Shown piece after piece: positions 19,828 to 29,584 of a stretch of 64,000 nt of DNA. The first letter of the stretch is position 1, and each line of letters starts with the position of its first letter. A model generated the notes under the pieces. The model did no database searches, was not told the origin of the DNA, and was given only the letters and a program-made list of their open reading frames with translations. The DNA comes from Streptomyces cirratus (GTDB lineage: Bacteria > Actinomycetota > Actinomycetes > Streptomycetales > Streptomycetaceae): assembly GCF_014650775.1 (NCBI RefSeq), contig NZ_BMVP01000002.1:946115-1010114 (forward strand), in the 5' to 3' direction. The position numbers and the translations under genes are program-made.

Positions 19828-22800
19828 ATGCTCGATGCCGTGGAGACCAGATCTGTCAGCCCGGTGTTCGTCGGCCGAGCCGACGAACTGGCCGCACTCG
19901 TCGACGCTTTGACCCGCGCCGCCGGGCACGAGCCGCAAGCCCTCCTCATCGGCGGAGAGGCGGGGGTCGGCAAGACCCGGCTCACCGAGGAGTTCCTCGA
20001 GGCGGCCGGCCGCCGAGGCGCAGTGGTGGCCGTCGGGGGATGCGTGGAGATCGGGGCGGAGGGGCTGCCCTTCGCCCCCTTCTCGACCGCCCTGCGCAGT
20101 CTGCACCGCCGGCTCCCCGACGAGCTGACCGCGGCGGCCGCCGGCCAGGAGGACGAACTGGCCCGGATCCTGCCCGAACTCGGCGACACGCCCCGGGGCC
20201 CGCACGACGAGGAGAGCACCGCCCGGCTGTTCGAGCTGATGGCCCGGATGCTGGAGCGGCTCGCCGCGGACCGCACCATCGTGCTCGTCCTGGAGGACCT
20301 GCACTGGGCCGACACCTCCACCCGGCACCTCCTCGCCTACCTCTTCCGCACCCTGGTCAGCGGCCGTCTCGTCATCGTCGCCACCTACCGCGCCGACGAC
20401 GTCCACCGCCGCCACCCGCTGCGCCCGCTCCTCGCCGAGATGGACCGTCTGCGCACCGTCCAGCGGATCGAACTGTCCCGCTTCAACCGGGCGGAAGTAC
20501 GCCGCCAGCTCGCCGGGATCCTCGCCGCCCAGCCCGACGAGGGCTTCGTCGACTCCGTCTTCGAGCGATCCGACGGCAACGCCTTCTTCGTGGAGGAGCT
20601 CGTCGCCTGCCGGGCGAGCGGCTGCCACGCCGGGCTCACCGAATCCCTGCGCGACCTGTTGCTCGTGCGGGTCGAGGTCCTGCCCGACGCCGCCCAGCGT
20701 GTGGTGCGCATCGTCGCCGAGGGCGGTTCCACCGTCGAGTACCCGCTGCTGCGGGCCGTTGCCGGACTCACCGAGGACGAGCTGATCGAGGCCCTGCGGG
20801 CCGCCGTCGGAGCCAACATCCTGCTCGCCACGCCCGACGGGGACGGCTACCGCTTCCGCCACTCGCTGGTGCGCGAGGCCGTGAGCGACGACCTGCTGCC
20901 CGGGGAGCGGGCCCGCGTCAACCGCCGCTACGCCGAAGCCATGGAAGGCGACGACTCGCTGGTCCGCGCCGAGGAGCGGGTCATCCGGATGGCCACCTAC
21001 TGGTACCACGCCAACGATCCGGCGAAGGCGCTTCCCGCGGTCCTCGCCGCCTCGGTGGCCGCCCGGCGCCGGCACGCCTACTCGGAACAGCTGCGGTTGC
21101 TGGAGCGCGCCCTGGACCTGTGGGAGAGCGCCCCCGCCGAAGTCCGCGACGCCCTGCGCCCGGTGGACTACACCGACGTGTACCCCCCGTGCGGCTGCGA
21201 CCCGGCCACCACCCCGCTCGCCCGGCTCGACCTGCTCGCGGAGGCGACCGTCGCGGCCCGGTTCGGCGGCGAACGCGAGCGCGCCCTCAAGATCACCAAG
21301 ATGGCGCTGCGGCTCCTCGAAGAGGACCACGACCCCTTGCGGGCCGCCTGGTTCTGGAACGAGCGCTCCTCTCTGGTCGCCGGCCTCGGCCGGGGCGACG
21401 GGTGGGAGGAACTCGCCAGAGCGCAGGAACTCGTCCAGGGGCTGCCCCCGTCGCACGTGCACGCCCAGGTCCTGGTCCGGGCCGCCGGCTGGGGCATGCT
21501 CCACAACCCCGGCCCCGGCAACCTGGAGGCCGCCGAACGGGCCGTCGAGTACGCGCACATGGTCGGCGCCGAGGAGATCGAGCTCAACGCCCGCATCACC
21601 ATGGGCTCCCTGCTCGCCGATTCCGGGGAACGCGACAGGGGCCTCGCGGTGATGGCCGAGGTGAAGGAGCGGGCCTCCGCACTCGGCTACTTCATGCTCG
21701 CCGGCCGGGCCCACATCAACCTCAGCTCCCAACTGGAGAGCCTGGGAAGGTCCGCGGAGGCCGTGGAACTGGCCCAGCAGGGGGCCGAACTCGTCGGCAA
21801 GGCCCGGCTGCTGGACATCCAGGCCTGGATGTTCGGGAACATGGCGGAGAGCCTGTACAGCCTGGGCCGCTGGGACGAGGCCGCCGAGGCGGCAAGGCGC
21901 ACGCTGCGGGTCGGCCAGAGCGCCGCCCCGCGCGGCTCCGGCGCCGCCCGCCTGGCCTACCTCGCCCTGGCCCGGGGCGAGCTGAGCGAGACCGCGACGC
22001 AGCTCGCCGCGGCCCACGCCCACTTCGGCACGCACGACACCCAGCCGCAGCACCGCATACCGCTGTACCGCCTCGCGGTCGGACTTGCCGCGGGGGAGGG
22101 CCGGATCGCCGACGTCCGCGCGGAGGTCGCCGACGCGATCGCCGCCGGCTTCCCGCTCGGCCACCACCGCTACGCCTGGCCGCTGCTCCTGGCCGCCGCC
22201 ACCGCGGAAGCCGACGCCCGGGGCCTGCCCGCCGCGGACGCGGGCCGCGACGCCGCCGTGGCCGTCCTGCGCGACGCCGCCCGGAACCTGGCCACCCCGG
22301 TGCCGGTGTGGGAGGCCCACGCCGAGTACCTCCGGGCCGAGCTGCTCCGGGCCGAGGACAAGGACACCGTCCGCGACTGGACCTCGGTCGTGCAGGCGAT
22401 CTCCCCGCTGGACCGCCCCTACCTGCTGGCCCGGGCCCGCCACCGGCTCGCCGAGGCCCGGCTGGCGGCCGGCTGCGACCGGGAACAGGCCGCGCCCCTG
22501 CTCCGCGACGCGTACGCCACCGCCGAGCTGCTGGGCGCCCGCCGGCTGAGCGAGTGCCTGGTGCTGCTCGCGCAGCGGGCCCGCCTCCCGCTCACCGCCG
22601 CCGAACCGGCCGGGCAGCCGGCCGCGCCGGATACGGACCCGGCCGAGGCGCTCGGCCTGACCAGCCGTGAGCGCGACGTGCTCCGGTTGGTCGCGACGGG
22701 CAGCACCAATCGGCAGATCGCCGAGGAGTTGTTCATCTCGCCGAAGACGGCGAGCGTGCACGTCTCGAACATCCTGGCCAAGCTGGGCGTCTCCGGCCGG

Positions 22801-22893
22801 GGTGAGGCGGCCGCCGTCGCCCACCGGCTGCGGCTGTTCGGCCCGGCCCTCCACCCGGCCCCGCCCGCCCCGGCCGTATCCGGCCGGGGGTGA
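19828..22893 (+). CDS. Large ATP-binding LuxR-family regulator (LAL type)
   Basis: About 1,020 residues. N-terminal AAA/STAND ATPase: FVGRADELAAL, Walker A GGEAGVGKTRL, Walker B TIVLVLEDLHWAD. The long middle part is helical and Ala/Leu-rich with TPR-like repeats. The C-terminal LuxR helix-turn-helix is LTSRERDVLRLVATGSTNRQ followed by IAEELFISPKTASVHVSNIL. Such proteins are signal-integrating activators of catabolic or secondary-metabolite genes. The start is uncertain: ATG 19780, ATG 19828 and GTG 19840 are all in frame without a strong ribosome site; conservation of the type begins at about SPVFVGR. It is convergent with the PQQ-type dehydrogenase. Confidence 0.9.
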   Translation: MLDAVETRSVSPVFVGRADELAALVDALTRAAGHEPQALLIGGEAGVGKTRLTEEFLEAAGRRGAVVAVGGCVEIGAEGLPFAPFSTALRSLHRRLPDELTAAAAGQEDELARILPELGDTPRGPHDEESTARLFELMARMLERLAADRTIVLVLEDLHWADTSTRHLLAYLFRTLVSGRLVIVATYRADDVHRRHPLRPLLAEMDRLRTVQRIELSRFNRAEVRRQLAGILAAQPDEGFVDSVFERSDGNAFFVEELVACRASGCHAGLTESLRDLLLVRVEVLPDAAQRVVRIVAEGGSTVEYPLLRAVAGLTEDELIEALRAAVGANILLATPDGDGYRFRHSLVREAVSDDLLPGERARVNRRYAEAMEGDDSLVRAEERVIRMATYWYHANDPAKALPAVLAASVAARRRHAYSEQLRLLERALDLWESAPAEVRDALRPVDYTDVYPPCGCDPATTPLARLDLLAEATVAARFGGERERALKITKMALRLLEEDHDPLRAAWFWNERSSLVAGLGRGDGWEELARAQELVQGLPPSHVHAQVLVRAAGWGMLHNPGPGNLEAAERAVEYAHMVGAEEIELNARITMGSLLADSGERDRGLAVMAEVKERASALGYFMLAGRAHINLSSQLESLGRSAEAVELAQQGAELVGKARLLDIQAWMFGNMAESLYSLGRWDEAAEAARRTLRVGQSAAPRGSGAARLAYLALARGELSETATQLAAAHAHFGTHDTQPQHRIPLYRLAVGLAAGEGRIADVRAEVADAIAAGFPLGHHRYAWPLLLAAATAEADARGLPAADAGRDAAVAVLRDAARNLATPVPVWEAHAEYLRAELLRAEDKDTVRDWTSVVQAISPLDRPYLLARARHRLAEARLAAGCDREQAAPLLRDAYATAELLGARRLSECLVLLAQRARLPLTAAEPAGQPAAPDTDPAEALGLTSRERDVLRLVATGSTNRQIAEELFISPKTASVHVSNILAKLGVSGRGEAAAVAHRLRLFGPALHPAPPAPAVSGRG

Positions 22894-22920
22894 AAGCCCC
22901 GCCGGATACTGCCGGGGCGC

Positions 22921-24207
22921 TCACCTCACCGTCAGCGTCAGGATCCTGTCGTCGCCGCCGGACGGCGACCCCCGCCCGTCGGTCTCGCTCGTGACCAGCA
23001 GCAATCTGTCCCCGCCCAGGGCCACCACCGTCCGCAGCCGGCCGTACACGCCCTGGAGGAAGGCTTCCGGTTCCGCCACCGGGGCCGCCCCCGACAAGGG
23101 GATCCGCCACAGCCGCTCGCCCTTCAAGGCCGCCATCCAGATCGAGCCCTGCGCCCACGCGATCCCGCTCGGCGAGGCCTCGTCCGTCTTCCACACGGCC
23201 ACCGGATCCCGCAGGCCGGGTCTGCCCGCCTTCCCCTCAACCTCCGGCCAGCCGTAGTTGCCGCCCGGTTCGATGAGATTGAGCTCGTCCCAGGTGTGCT
23301 GGCCGAACTCCGACGCCCACAGCCTTTTGCCGCTGTCCCAGGCCAGCCCCTGCACATTGCGGTGGCCGTAGGAGTAGACGACGGAGTCAGGCTCCGGATT
23401 GCCGTGCACCGGCTGCCCGTCCGGGGTCATCCGCAGGATCTTGCCGCCGAGCGACTTCTTGTCCTGCGCGAGCCCCGTGTCACCCGTCTCCCCGGTCCCG
23501 GCGTAAAGCATCTTGTCCGGGCCGAACGCGATACGGCCGCCGTTGTGTATGACGCCCTTGGGAATGCCCCGCAAAATGGTGTCCGGAGCGCCCAATTGCT
23601 GCCCCGGTGAGCGAGCGGGGTCGTACCGCATCCGGGCGATGCGATTGTCCGACTCGGTCGTGAAGTACGCGTACACCAGATGGTCCGAAGCGAAGGCGGG
23701 GGACAGGGCCAGCCCCAGCAGTCCGCCCTCACCGCCCGGGGCCACCCCCGGAACCTTGCCGATCTGCGTCACCGTGCCCGTGCCCACCTGCACCCTGCTG
23801 ATGGTCCCCTTGTCCCGCGAGGCCACCAGCACGTCGCCCTCCGGCAGCGGCGCCACGCCCCACGGCGACTCCAGGTCCTTGGCCACCTCACCCGTCACGG
23901 TCACCGACCCCTTCGCGGGCGGCGCCGGAGCCTGCGGGGAGCCGGACGGGCCGGCCGAGGCAGCCGTCGCCCGCCCGGTGGCCGCCGCGTCCGGTGGTGA
24001 GGTGCCCGGCCGGGCGGTGGTGCCGCCCGGCGGGGAACATCCAGCCGCCAGCAGAGCCCCGCACCCCGCCAGGGCGAGAGCCGCCAGTGCTCCTCGGGGC
24101 CGGGCGCGCGGGCCCTCGTACGGCATGTGCGCTTGCGGTACCTCCCCGAACCATCGCGCACGCCCCCGGCCCTGCGCCGTCCCCGCCGGTCCCCGTCCGT
24201 ATCGCAT
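22921..24207 (-). CDS. PQQ-type glucose/sorbosone dehydrogenase lipoprotein
   Basis: Exported six-bladed beta-propeller of the GSDH family, which oxidises sugars with PQQ in characterised members. Motifs: SPWGVAPLPEGDVLV, GGEGGLLGLAL, HNGGRIAFGPD, SYGHRNVQGLAW and WASEFGQHTWDELN. The lipobox LLAAGC lies within the first ~60 residues, so the mature protein should be lipid-anchored outside the membrane. GTG/ATG choice: ATG 24207 has GGAGGGGAG upstream; ATG 24126 gives a more ordinary signal peptide but a poor ribosome site. I see no PQQ synthesis genes nearby, so the cofactor may come from outside or the activity may differ. Confidence 0.85.
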   Translation of the reverse strand: MRYGRGPAGTAQGRGRARWFGEVPQAHMPYEGPRARPRGALAALALAGCGALLAAGCSPPGGTTARPGTSPPDAAATGRATAASAGPSGSPQAPAPPAKGSVTVTGEVAKDLESPWGVAPLPEGDVLVASRDKGTISRVQVGTGTVTQIGKVPGVAPGGEGGLLGLALSPAFASDHLVYAYFTTESDNRIARMRYDPARSPGQQLGAPDTILRGIPKGVIHNGGRIAFGPDKMLYAGTGETGDTGLAQDKKSLGGKILRMTPDGQPVHGNPEPDSVVYSYGHRNVQGLAWDSGKRLWASEFGQHTWDELNLIEPGGNYGWPEVEGKAGRPGLRDPVAVWKTDEASPSGIAWAQGSIWMAALKGERLWRIPLSGAAPVAEPEAFLQGVYGRLRTVVALGGDRLLLVTSETDGRGSPSGGDDRILTLTVR

Positions 24208-24362
24208 CGCCCTGCTCCCCTCCGGTCCTGTGTCCGTGCCCTTCCATCTGACTCAACAGCCACGGCCATACCCGAAGTTCCGTCGCTCGTACACTCGATC
24301 GAGTGGATGTCCGGGCGGCCCGGGGAACCGCCCCCCGCAACGCCCGCCCGAGCGGGGCCCGC

Positions 24363-25370
24363 TCAGTCCCAGGCCCCCACCGCCGCCGGCAGCCCCGCTA
24401 TCTCCGCCAGATCGGCGGCCGTCAGCCGCACCTCCACCGCCCGCGCGTTCTCGGCCGCCCAGTGCGCACGGTCCGCGCCCGGCACCGGCACCACGTGCGG
24501 CCCCTGCGCCAGTACCCAAGCCAGCGCCACCTGCGCCGCGGTCACCTCCGGCCCGTGCCCGCGTGCCACCCTGCGCAGCCCTGCCACCAGCACCTGGTTC
24601 GCGGCCATCGCGTCCGCCGTGAACCTGGGGTGCCGGGCCCGCACGTCCTCGGACTCGAAGCCCGCCCCCGGCCGCAGCGTCCCCGTCAGGAAACCGCTGC
24701 CCAGCGGCATCGCCGCCAGCAGCCCCACCCCCCGCGCCGCGCACCACGGCAGCAGCTGCCACGCCGCCTCCGGCGACCACACCGACAGCTCCGCCTGCAC
24801 CGCGCTCACCGGGAACACCTGCTGCGCCCGCTCCAGATGCCGCACGGTCGCCCGGTACCCGCGGTCCCCGCGCCGTCCCGCCCCCGGACCCGCCGCCGCC
24901 CCCAGCGCGCAGAACCCGAGCGCCCGCACCTTGCCCGCTGCCACCAGCTCCGCCATGGCGCCCCACGTCTCCTCCACCGGGACGTCCGGATCCACCCGGT
25001 GCAACTGGTACAGGTCTATGACGTCGGTCCGCAGCCGCCGCAGCGACGCGTCGCAGGCCCGCCGCACGTACCCCGGCCGCCCGTCGGCCACCACGTGCTG
25101 CTCGCCCGCCCGCAGCCCCACCTTGGCGGAGACGAACGCCTCGGAGCGCCGCTCGCGCAGCACGCGCCCGAGCACGAGCTCGTTGGTGAACGGCCCGTAC
25201 ACATCGGCCGTGTCCAGCAGGTTCGCCCCCAGGTCCAGCGCCGTGTGCAGGGTCCGCAGCGACTCCTCTCCCCGGCGGTGCGAAGGTGCGTACCCCCAGC
25301 TCATCGGCATGCAGCCGAGCCCGATGGCGCCCACCGTCAGCGGTCCCGCCCCGATCGACCTGCGCTCCAC
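24363..25370 (-). CDS. Aldo/keto reductase
   Basis: A 335-residue NADPH-dependent oxidoreductase with the TIM-barrel AKR fold. The catalytic tetrad is visible: Asp in LLDTADVYG (with Tyr two positions later in VYG), Lys in FVSAKVGL, His in YQLHRVDPD. It resembles AKR11/13-type enzymes. It sits upstream of the PQQ-type gene on the same strand with a 155-base gap and is divergent from the 2-hydroxyacid dehydrogenase (starts 73 bases apart). The substrate is unknown. Confidence 0.9.
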   Translation of the reverse strand: MERRSIGAGPLTVGAIGLGCMPMSWGYAPSHRRGEESLRTLHTALDLGANLLDTADVYGPFTNELVLGRVLRERRSEAFVSAKVGLRAGEQHVVADGRPGYVRRACDASLRRLRTDVIDLYQLHRVDPDVPVEETWGAMAELVAAGKVRALGFCALGAAAGPGAGRRGDRGYRATVRHLERAQQVFPVSAVQAELSVWSPEAAWQLLPWCAARGVGLLAAMPLGSGFLTGTLRPGAGFESEDVRARHPRFTADAMAANQVLVAGLRRVARGHGPEVTAAQVALAWVLAQGPHVVPVPGADRAHWAAENARAVEVRLTAADLAEIAGLPAAVGAWD

Positions 25371-25443
25371 CCCTGCGTCCCCCTCCCGGTCCGGCCCTCA
25401 AACTAACGGCTTGATCGCGATGCCTTCGCATAGCCTCGTGATC

Positions 25444-26391
25444 ATGACTGCAACGACCGGGGACGTGTGGCTCCCCTTCCCCGCCGCAGAGGTCGACGGC
25501 CTCCCCGACTGCTTCCGCTACCGGCTCTGGGACGGCGAGGAGCGGTTCCCGGCCGACCCGGGGCCCTGCGTCTTCTACGTCACGCCCTACATGAAGTCCC
25601 CGGCGGTGACCCTGCGCCCCCTGGCCGGCATGCCCGCGATCCGCGTCGTGCAGACCCTGACGGCCGGCATCGACCACGTCCTGCCCGGCGTCGACGCCCT
25701 GCCCTCCGGCGTACGGCTGTGCAACGCGCGCGGCGTCCACGAGGCGAGCACCGCCGAACTGTCCCTCACCCTGATCCTCGCCTCCCTGCGCGGCATCCCG
25801 GGCATGGTGCGCGGCCAGGACCGCGAGGAGTGGCACTCCGGTTTCTACGAGGCGCTCGCCGACAAGTCCGTCCTGATCGTCGGCTACGGCTCGATCGGCG
25901 CGGCCGTCGAGGACCGGCTGGAGCCGTTCGAATGCCGGCGGATCACGCGCGTCGCCCGCTCGGCCCGCTCCGCGCCGCGCGGTCCGGTGCACGCGCTCGC
26001 CGAGCTGCCCCGGCTGCTGCCGGACGCGGACGTGGTGGTCCTGTGCATGCCGCTGACCGAGGAGAGCCGGGGCCTGGCGGGCGCCGGGTTCCTCGGTGCC
26101 ATGAAGGACGGAGCCCTGCTGGTGAACGTGGCCCGCGGGCCGGTCGTGGACACCGGGGCACTGCTGACGGAGCTGCGCTCGGGGCGGCTGCGCGCGGCGC
26201 TGGATGTCACCGACCCGGAACCGCTGCCCGCCGGGCACCCGCTCTGGCACGCCCCGAACCTCCTGATCACGCCTCATGTGGGGGGCAGCAGCAGCGCGTT
26301 CGAGCCACGGGCGAAGCGCCTGGTCGCCCGCCAGCTCACCCGTTTCGCCGCGGGGGAACCCGTGGAGAACACGGTGTTGATCACCGACTGA
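25444..26391 (+). CDS. D-isomer-specific 2-hydroxyacid dehydrogenase
   Basis: A 315-residue NAD(P)-dependent oxidoreductase. Rossmann motif IVGYGSIGAAVEDRL, active-site Arg region NVARGPVVDTGALL, acidic/Glu region LDVTDPEPLPAGHPLW and catalytic His in LLITPHVGGSSSAF. The first ATG with a sensible context is at 25444; the open frame runs far upstream only because of overlap with the antisense AKR gene. The specific substrate (glyoxylate, hydroxypyruvate or other) cannot be assigned. Confidence 0.9.
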   Translation: MTATTGDVWLPFPAAEVDGLPDCFRYRLWDGEERFPADPGPCVFYVTPYMKSPAVTLRPLAGMPAIRVVQTLTAGIDHVLPGVDALPSGVRLCNARGVHEASTAELSLTLILASLRGIPGMVRGQDREEWHSGFYEALADKSVLIVGYGSIGAAVEDRLEPFECRRITRVARSARSAPRGPVHALAELPRLLPDADVVVLCMPLTEESRGLAGAGFLGAMKDGALLVNVARGPVVDTGALLTELRSGRLRAALDVTDPEPLPAGHPLWHAPNLLITPHVGGSSSAFEPRAKRLVARQLTRFAAGEPVENTVLITD

Positions 26392-26473
26392 GGGCAGGAT
26401 GGTAACCATGTGCATTCACCTGGATGCACGCAGTGGCCACAACCCTCCCGCTGGTCACGGAGAGTAGAGACTC

Positions 26474-26488
26474 TATGTCGCTGAGTGA
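26474..26488. promoter_or_regulatory. Candidate BldD box upstream of CdgE-type gene
   Basis: ATGTCGCTGAGTGAC fits the BldD consensus nTnACnCWGnGTnAn at eight of nine fixed positions (the A is T here). It lies about 190 bases upstream of the chosen GTG start. BldD-c-di-GMP is known to repress several cdg genes, so feedback control of this gene is plausible. Confidence 0.45.
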
Positions 26489-26674
26489 CGAAAGTGGTGT
26501 ATCGTCCGGAAGAAGGGGCTGCGCCACGAACGTCTGGCGCTGGGGAGTGATCGGACCATTTGGGGGGCGACGGGCGATGCACGGCCAATGGACGAAGGAC
26601 GCGCTGCGGCACAGCCGCCGGAAGCGACGGCGCCGGGACGGGGCCGGCCCGGGAGCAGTCTGCGAGGGGGGCCG

Positions 26675-29584
26675 GTGAGCGCCCCGGGGGCGGCGCTCCT
26701 GACCCGCCCGCCCGGCCGCGGCGGAGGCCGCGGCAGGGGCCTGGCGATGCAGCTCCTCCTCGCCGCCGCCTGCGCCGGGTACGCCGTCGGATCCGCCCTC
26801 GGCTGGGGCTCCAAGCAAGTGGCCGACTTCATGGGCGACTTCGGGCTCAGCGGGGGCGCGTTACTCGCCGCCGTCTCCTGCTACGGCTACGCGCGCACCA
26901 TCGATCCGCGCGAGCGCCCCGCATGGCTGCTCTTCGCCTTCTCGTCCCTCATGGGCGCCTGCGGGAACGCCGTCTGGGGCTGGTACGAGGTGGTCCTCGG
27001 CGCCGAGGTGCCCAAGCACTCGCTCGCCGACTTCGCCTTCCTCTGCTTCGCGCCCCCCGCGATCGTGGGCCTGCTCGTCCTCGCAAAACGCCCCGTCAAC
27101 CGGGCCGGATGGGTCTGCCTCGGGCTCGACTCCTGGCTCATCGGCGGCTCGCTCCTGACCCTGTCCTGGAGCCTGGCCCTGGCGAACGCCGCGCGCACCG
27201 CCCAGTCCGGGACCCCCAGCAGCGTGCTGAGCGCCGCGCTCACCCTCGCCTACCCGATCCTGGACATCGCGCTCGTCTCGATAGTCCTGGTCCTGCACTT
27301 CCGGCGCTCCGAGACCAACCGGTCCGCCGTCAACACCGCCATCGCGGCGCTGGCCCTGACCGTGCTCAGCGACGCCCTGTTCACCTCACCGCTGCTCAGC
27401 GCCGAGTACAAGTCCGGGCAGCTGCTGGACGCCGGCTGGTTCGCCGGCTCGCTGCTGCTCGCGTACGCGCCCTGGGGCGCCGGGCGCAGCCACCCCGGGC
27501 CCGTCGTCCCCCGGCACCCGAGGAGCGACCGCCCGGTCAGCCGCCCCATCACCGGATCGCTGACCGCCCTCACCCCGTACCTCGCGGCAGCCGTCTGCAC
27601 GCTGGGCATCCTGTACAACGTCGTGGACGGCCGTAAAGTCGACCGCGTGGTCGTCTTCACCGGCTGCACGGTCGTGCTCGCCCTCGTCATCCGCCAGGGC
27701 ATCATGCTCCTCGACAACATCGCGCTCACCCAGGAACTGGCCCAGAAGGAGAACCACTTCCGCTCCCTGGTCCAGGGTTCGAGCGACGTCATCATGATCG
27801 CCGCGCCCACGGGCACACTGCGCTACGTCAGCCCCGCCGCCGCCGGGGTCTACGGCCGCGAGGCGGAGGACCTCGTCGGTACGGAACTGGCCACCTTGAT
27901 CCACCCCGACGACCTGGGCCGCGTGGTCCACGAGGTACGCCGCTTCCTCGCCACGCCGCCCGCCGAGGAACCCACGACGCGCATCGAGTGCCGGTTCAGG
28001 TCGGGCGGCGGCGAATGGCTCAACGTCGAGTCCACCGTCAACCGCCACCAGGGCGGCCTCATCCTCAACAGCCGCGACGTCACCGAGCGGGTCCGCCTCC
28101 AGGCCCAGCTCCAGCACAGCGCCGAGCACGACGCGCTGACCGACCTGCCCAACCGGGCCCTGTTCACCCGCCGCGTCCGCCAGGCCCTCACCGGCCGCCG
28201 GGCCGGTGACCACAGCAGCGCCGTGCTCTTCATCGACCTCGACGGCTTCAAGGCGGTCAACGACACCATCGGGCACCAGGCCGGTGACGAACTGCTCGTC
28301 GAGGCCGCGCGCCGCCTCCAGGACTCCGTCCGCGCCGGGGACACGGCGGCCCGTCTCGGCGGGGACGAGTTCGCCGCCCTGATCCTCGGCGACGGCAGCC
28401 GTGACCGCAGCGCCCGCGAATACCAGGTGCGGGAGATCGCCGACCGGCTGCGCGCCACGCTCTCCCAGCCGTACCGGATCTCCGGCAGCGAGGTCCGCGT
28501 CGCCGCCAGCATCGGGGTGGCCTTCGCGGAACCCGGCATCACCCCTTCGGACCTGATGCGCAACGCTGATCTGGCGATGTACCGGGCCAAGGCGGGCGGC
28601 AAGGACCGCGTCGAGCTGTACGCGCCGCAGATGCAGACCGAAGTAGTACGCAAGGCGGAGCTGGCCGGCCGGCTGCGCACCGCGCTCCACGAGGGTGAGT
28701 TCGCCCTGCTGCACCAGCCCGTGGTGTCGCTGGCCACCGGGGAGGTCACCGCGGTGGCCGCGCAGGCCCGCTGGCGCTCCGCCCAGGGGATCCTCTTCAC
28801 CCCGGCCGAATTCCTGCGCGTGGCCGAGGCCGGCGAGGGCGCGCGCGCCGTCTCCCCGGGCGCCGCGGGCACCTTCGCCGGGGCCGCGTCCGTGCGCGCC
28901 GGCGAGCTGGGGCGCTGGCTGCTGGAGGAGGCCGTGGAGGAGGCCGCGGAGCGGCACCGGGCCGGGCACGACGTCCCGGTGGCCGTCCGGATGACCGCCG
29001 AACGGCTACTGGACCGGGGCGCACCGGCGGCCTCCGTGGAGGCCCTGCTGAACCGCCACGGACTGCCGTCCGGGGCGCTGGTGATCGAGCTCGCCGACAA
29101 TGACCCCAGAGTCCCCTTCGACGAGCTGGAGCGCCGCCTGGCGGCCTTGCGCAGGCTCGGCGTCCTGATCGCGCTCGACGGCTTCGGCAGCGGCTACGCG
29201 GCCATCAGCGCCCTGCGCCGCCTCCCCGTCGACATGCTCAAGCTGGACCGCGGCCTGGTCGAGGGCGTGGTCGAGTCCCCCCGCCTCCACAAGATCACCG
29301 CAGGGCTCTTGCGGATCGCAAACGACCTCGGCATGCAGTCCGTGGCCGACGGGGTGGATCTTCCCGAGCAGGTCATGGCGCTGCGCTCGATGGGGTGCAC
29401 CCACGGCCAGGGAATGGCCTTCTCGGGGCCACTCGACGAATACAGGCTGCGGCGCACGCTCGTGCGCGGTACGTTCCCAGTACCGGGCGCGCTGGCCCAG
29501 CCCGCCTTGGCCGGCGGCTCGTCCAGTGGCTCGATGGTCACCCTCAGAGGCTCACATAATGAGACGCCCGTCCCACCTACTTGA
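26675..29584 (+). CDS. cdgE: Membrane PAS-GGDEF-EAL protein, CdgE-type diguanylate cyclase
   Basis: About 969 residues. The N-terminal ~330 residues contain about ten membrane helices. A PAS domain follows (NHFRSLVQGSSDVIMIAA), then a GGDEF domain with intact ARLGGDEF at about 562 and an RAGD I-site in the position of PleD RxxD. The EAL domain is degenerate: AQARW replaces EALVRW, ALDGFGSGYAAI replaces DDFGTGYSS, and ADGVD replaces AEGVE. I expect a product-inhibited cyclase with a non-catalytic EAL part. GTG 26675 after GAGGGGG is my choice; ATG 26588 in frame lacks a ribosome site. Codon 63 (26861) is TTA, so translation should need the bldA tRNA. By position beside ilvB it matches S. coelicolor cdgE (from memory). 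Confidence 0.85.
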   Translation: MSAPGAALLTRPPGRGGGRGRGLAMQLLLAAACAGYAVGSALGWGSKQVADFMGDFGLSGGALLAAVSCYGYARTIDPRERPAWLLFAFSSLMGACGNAVWGWYEVVLGAEVPKHSLADFAFLCFAPPAIVGLLVLAKRPVNRAGWVCLGLDSWLIGGSLLTLSWSLALANAARTAQSGTPSSVLSAALTLAYPILDIALVSIVLVLHFRRSETNRSAVNTAIAALALTVLSDALFTSPLLSAEYKSGQLLDAGWFAGSLLLAYAPWGAGRSHPGPVVPRHPRSDRPVSRPITGSLTALTPYLAAAVCTLGILYNVVDGRKVDRVVVFTGCTVVLALVIRQGIMLLDNIALTQELAQKENHFRSLVQGSSDVIMIAAPTGTLRYVSPAAAGVYGREAEDLVGTELATLIHPDDLGRVVHEVRRFLATPPAEEPTTRIECRFRSGGGEWLNVESTVNRHQGGLILNSRDVTERVRLQAQLQHSAEHDALTDLPNRALFTRRVRQALTGRRAGDHSSAVLFIDLDGFKAVNDTIGHQAGDELLVEAARRLQDSVRAGDTAARLGGDEFAALILGDGSRDRSAREYQVREIADRLRATLSQPYRISGSEVRVAASIGVAFAEPGITPSDLMRNADLAMYRAKAGGKDRVELYAPQMQTEVVRKAELAGRLRTALHEGEFALLHQPVVSLATGEVTAVAAQARWRSAQGILFTPAEFLRVAEAGEGARAVSPGAAGTFAGAASVRAGELGRWLLEEAVEEAAERHRAGHDVPVAVRMTAERLLDRGAPAASVEALLNRHGLPSGALVIELADNDPRVPFDELERRLAALRRLGVLIALDGFGSGYAAISALRRLPVDMLKLDRGLVEGVVESPRLHKITAGLLRIANDLGMQSVADGVDLPEQVMALRSMGCTHGQGMAFSGPLDEYRLRRTLVRGTFPVPGALAQPALAGGSSSGSMVTLRGSHNETPVPPT

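Noticed and set aside
19732..22854. A 1040-residue minus-strand open frame opposite the LuxR-type gene
   Set aside because: The plus frame has Walker and LuxR motifs; the minus frame has none and reflects high third-position GC.
24127..25443. Long 5' extension of the 2-hydroxyacid dehydrogenase frame
   Set aside because: The extension is antisense to the aldo/keto reductase and low complexity; the dehydrogenase fold begins after ATG 25444.
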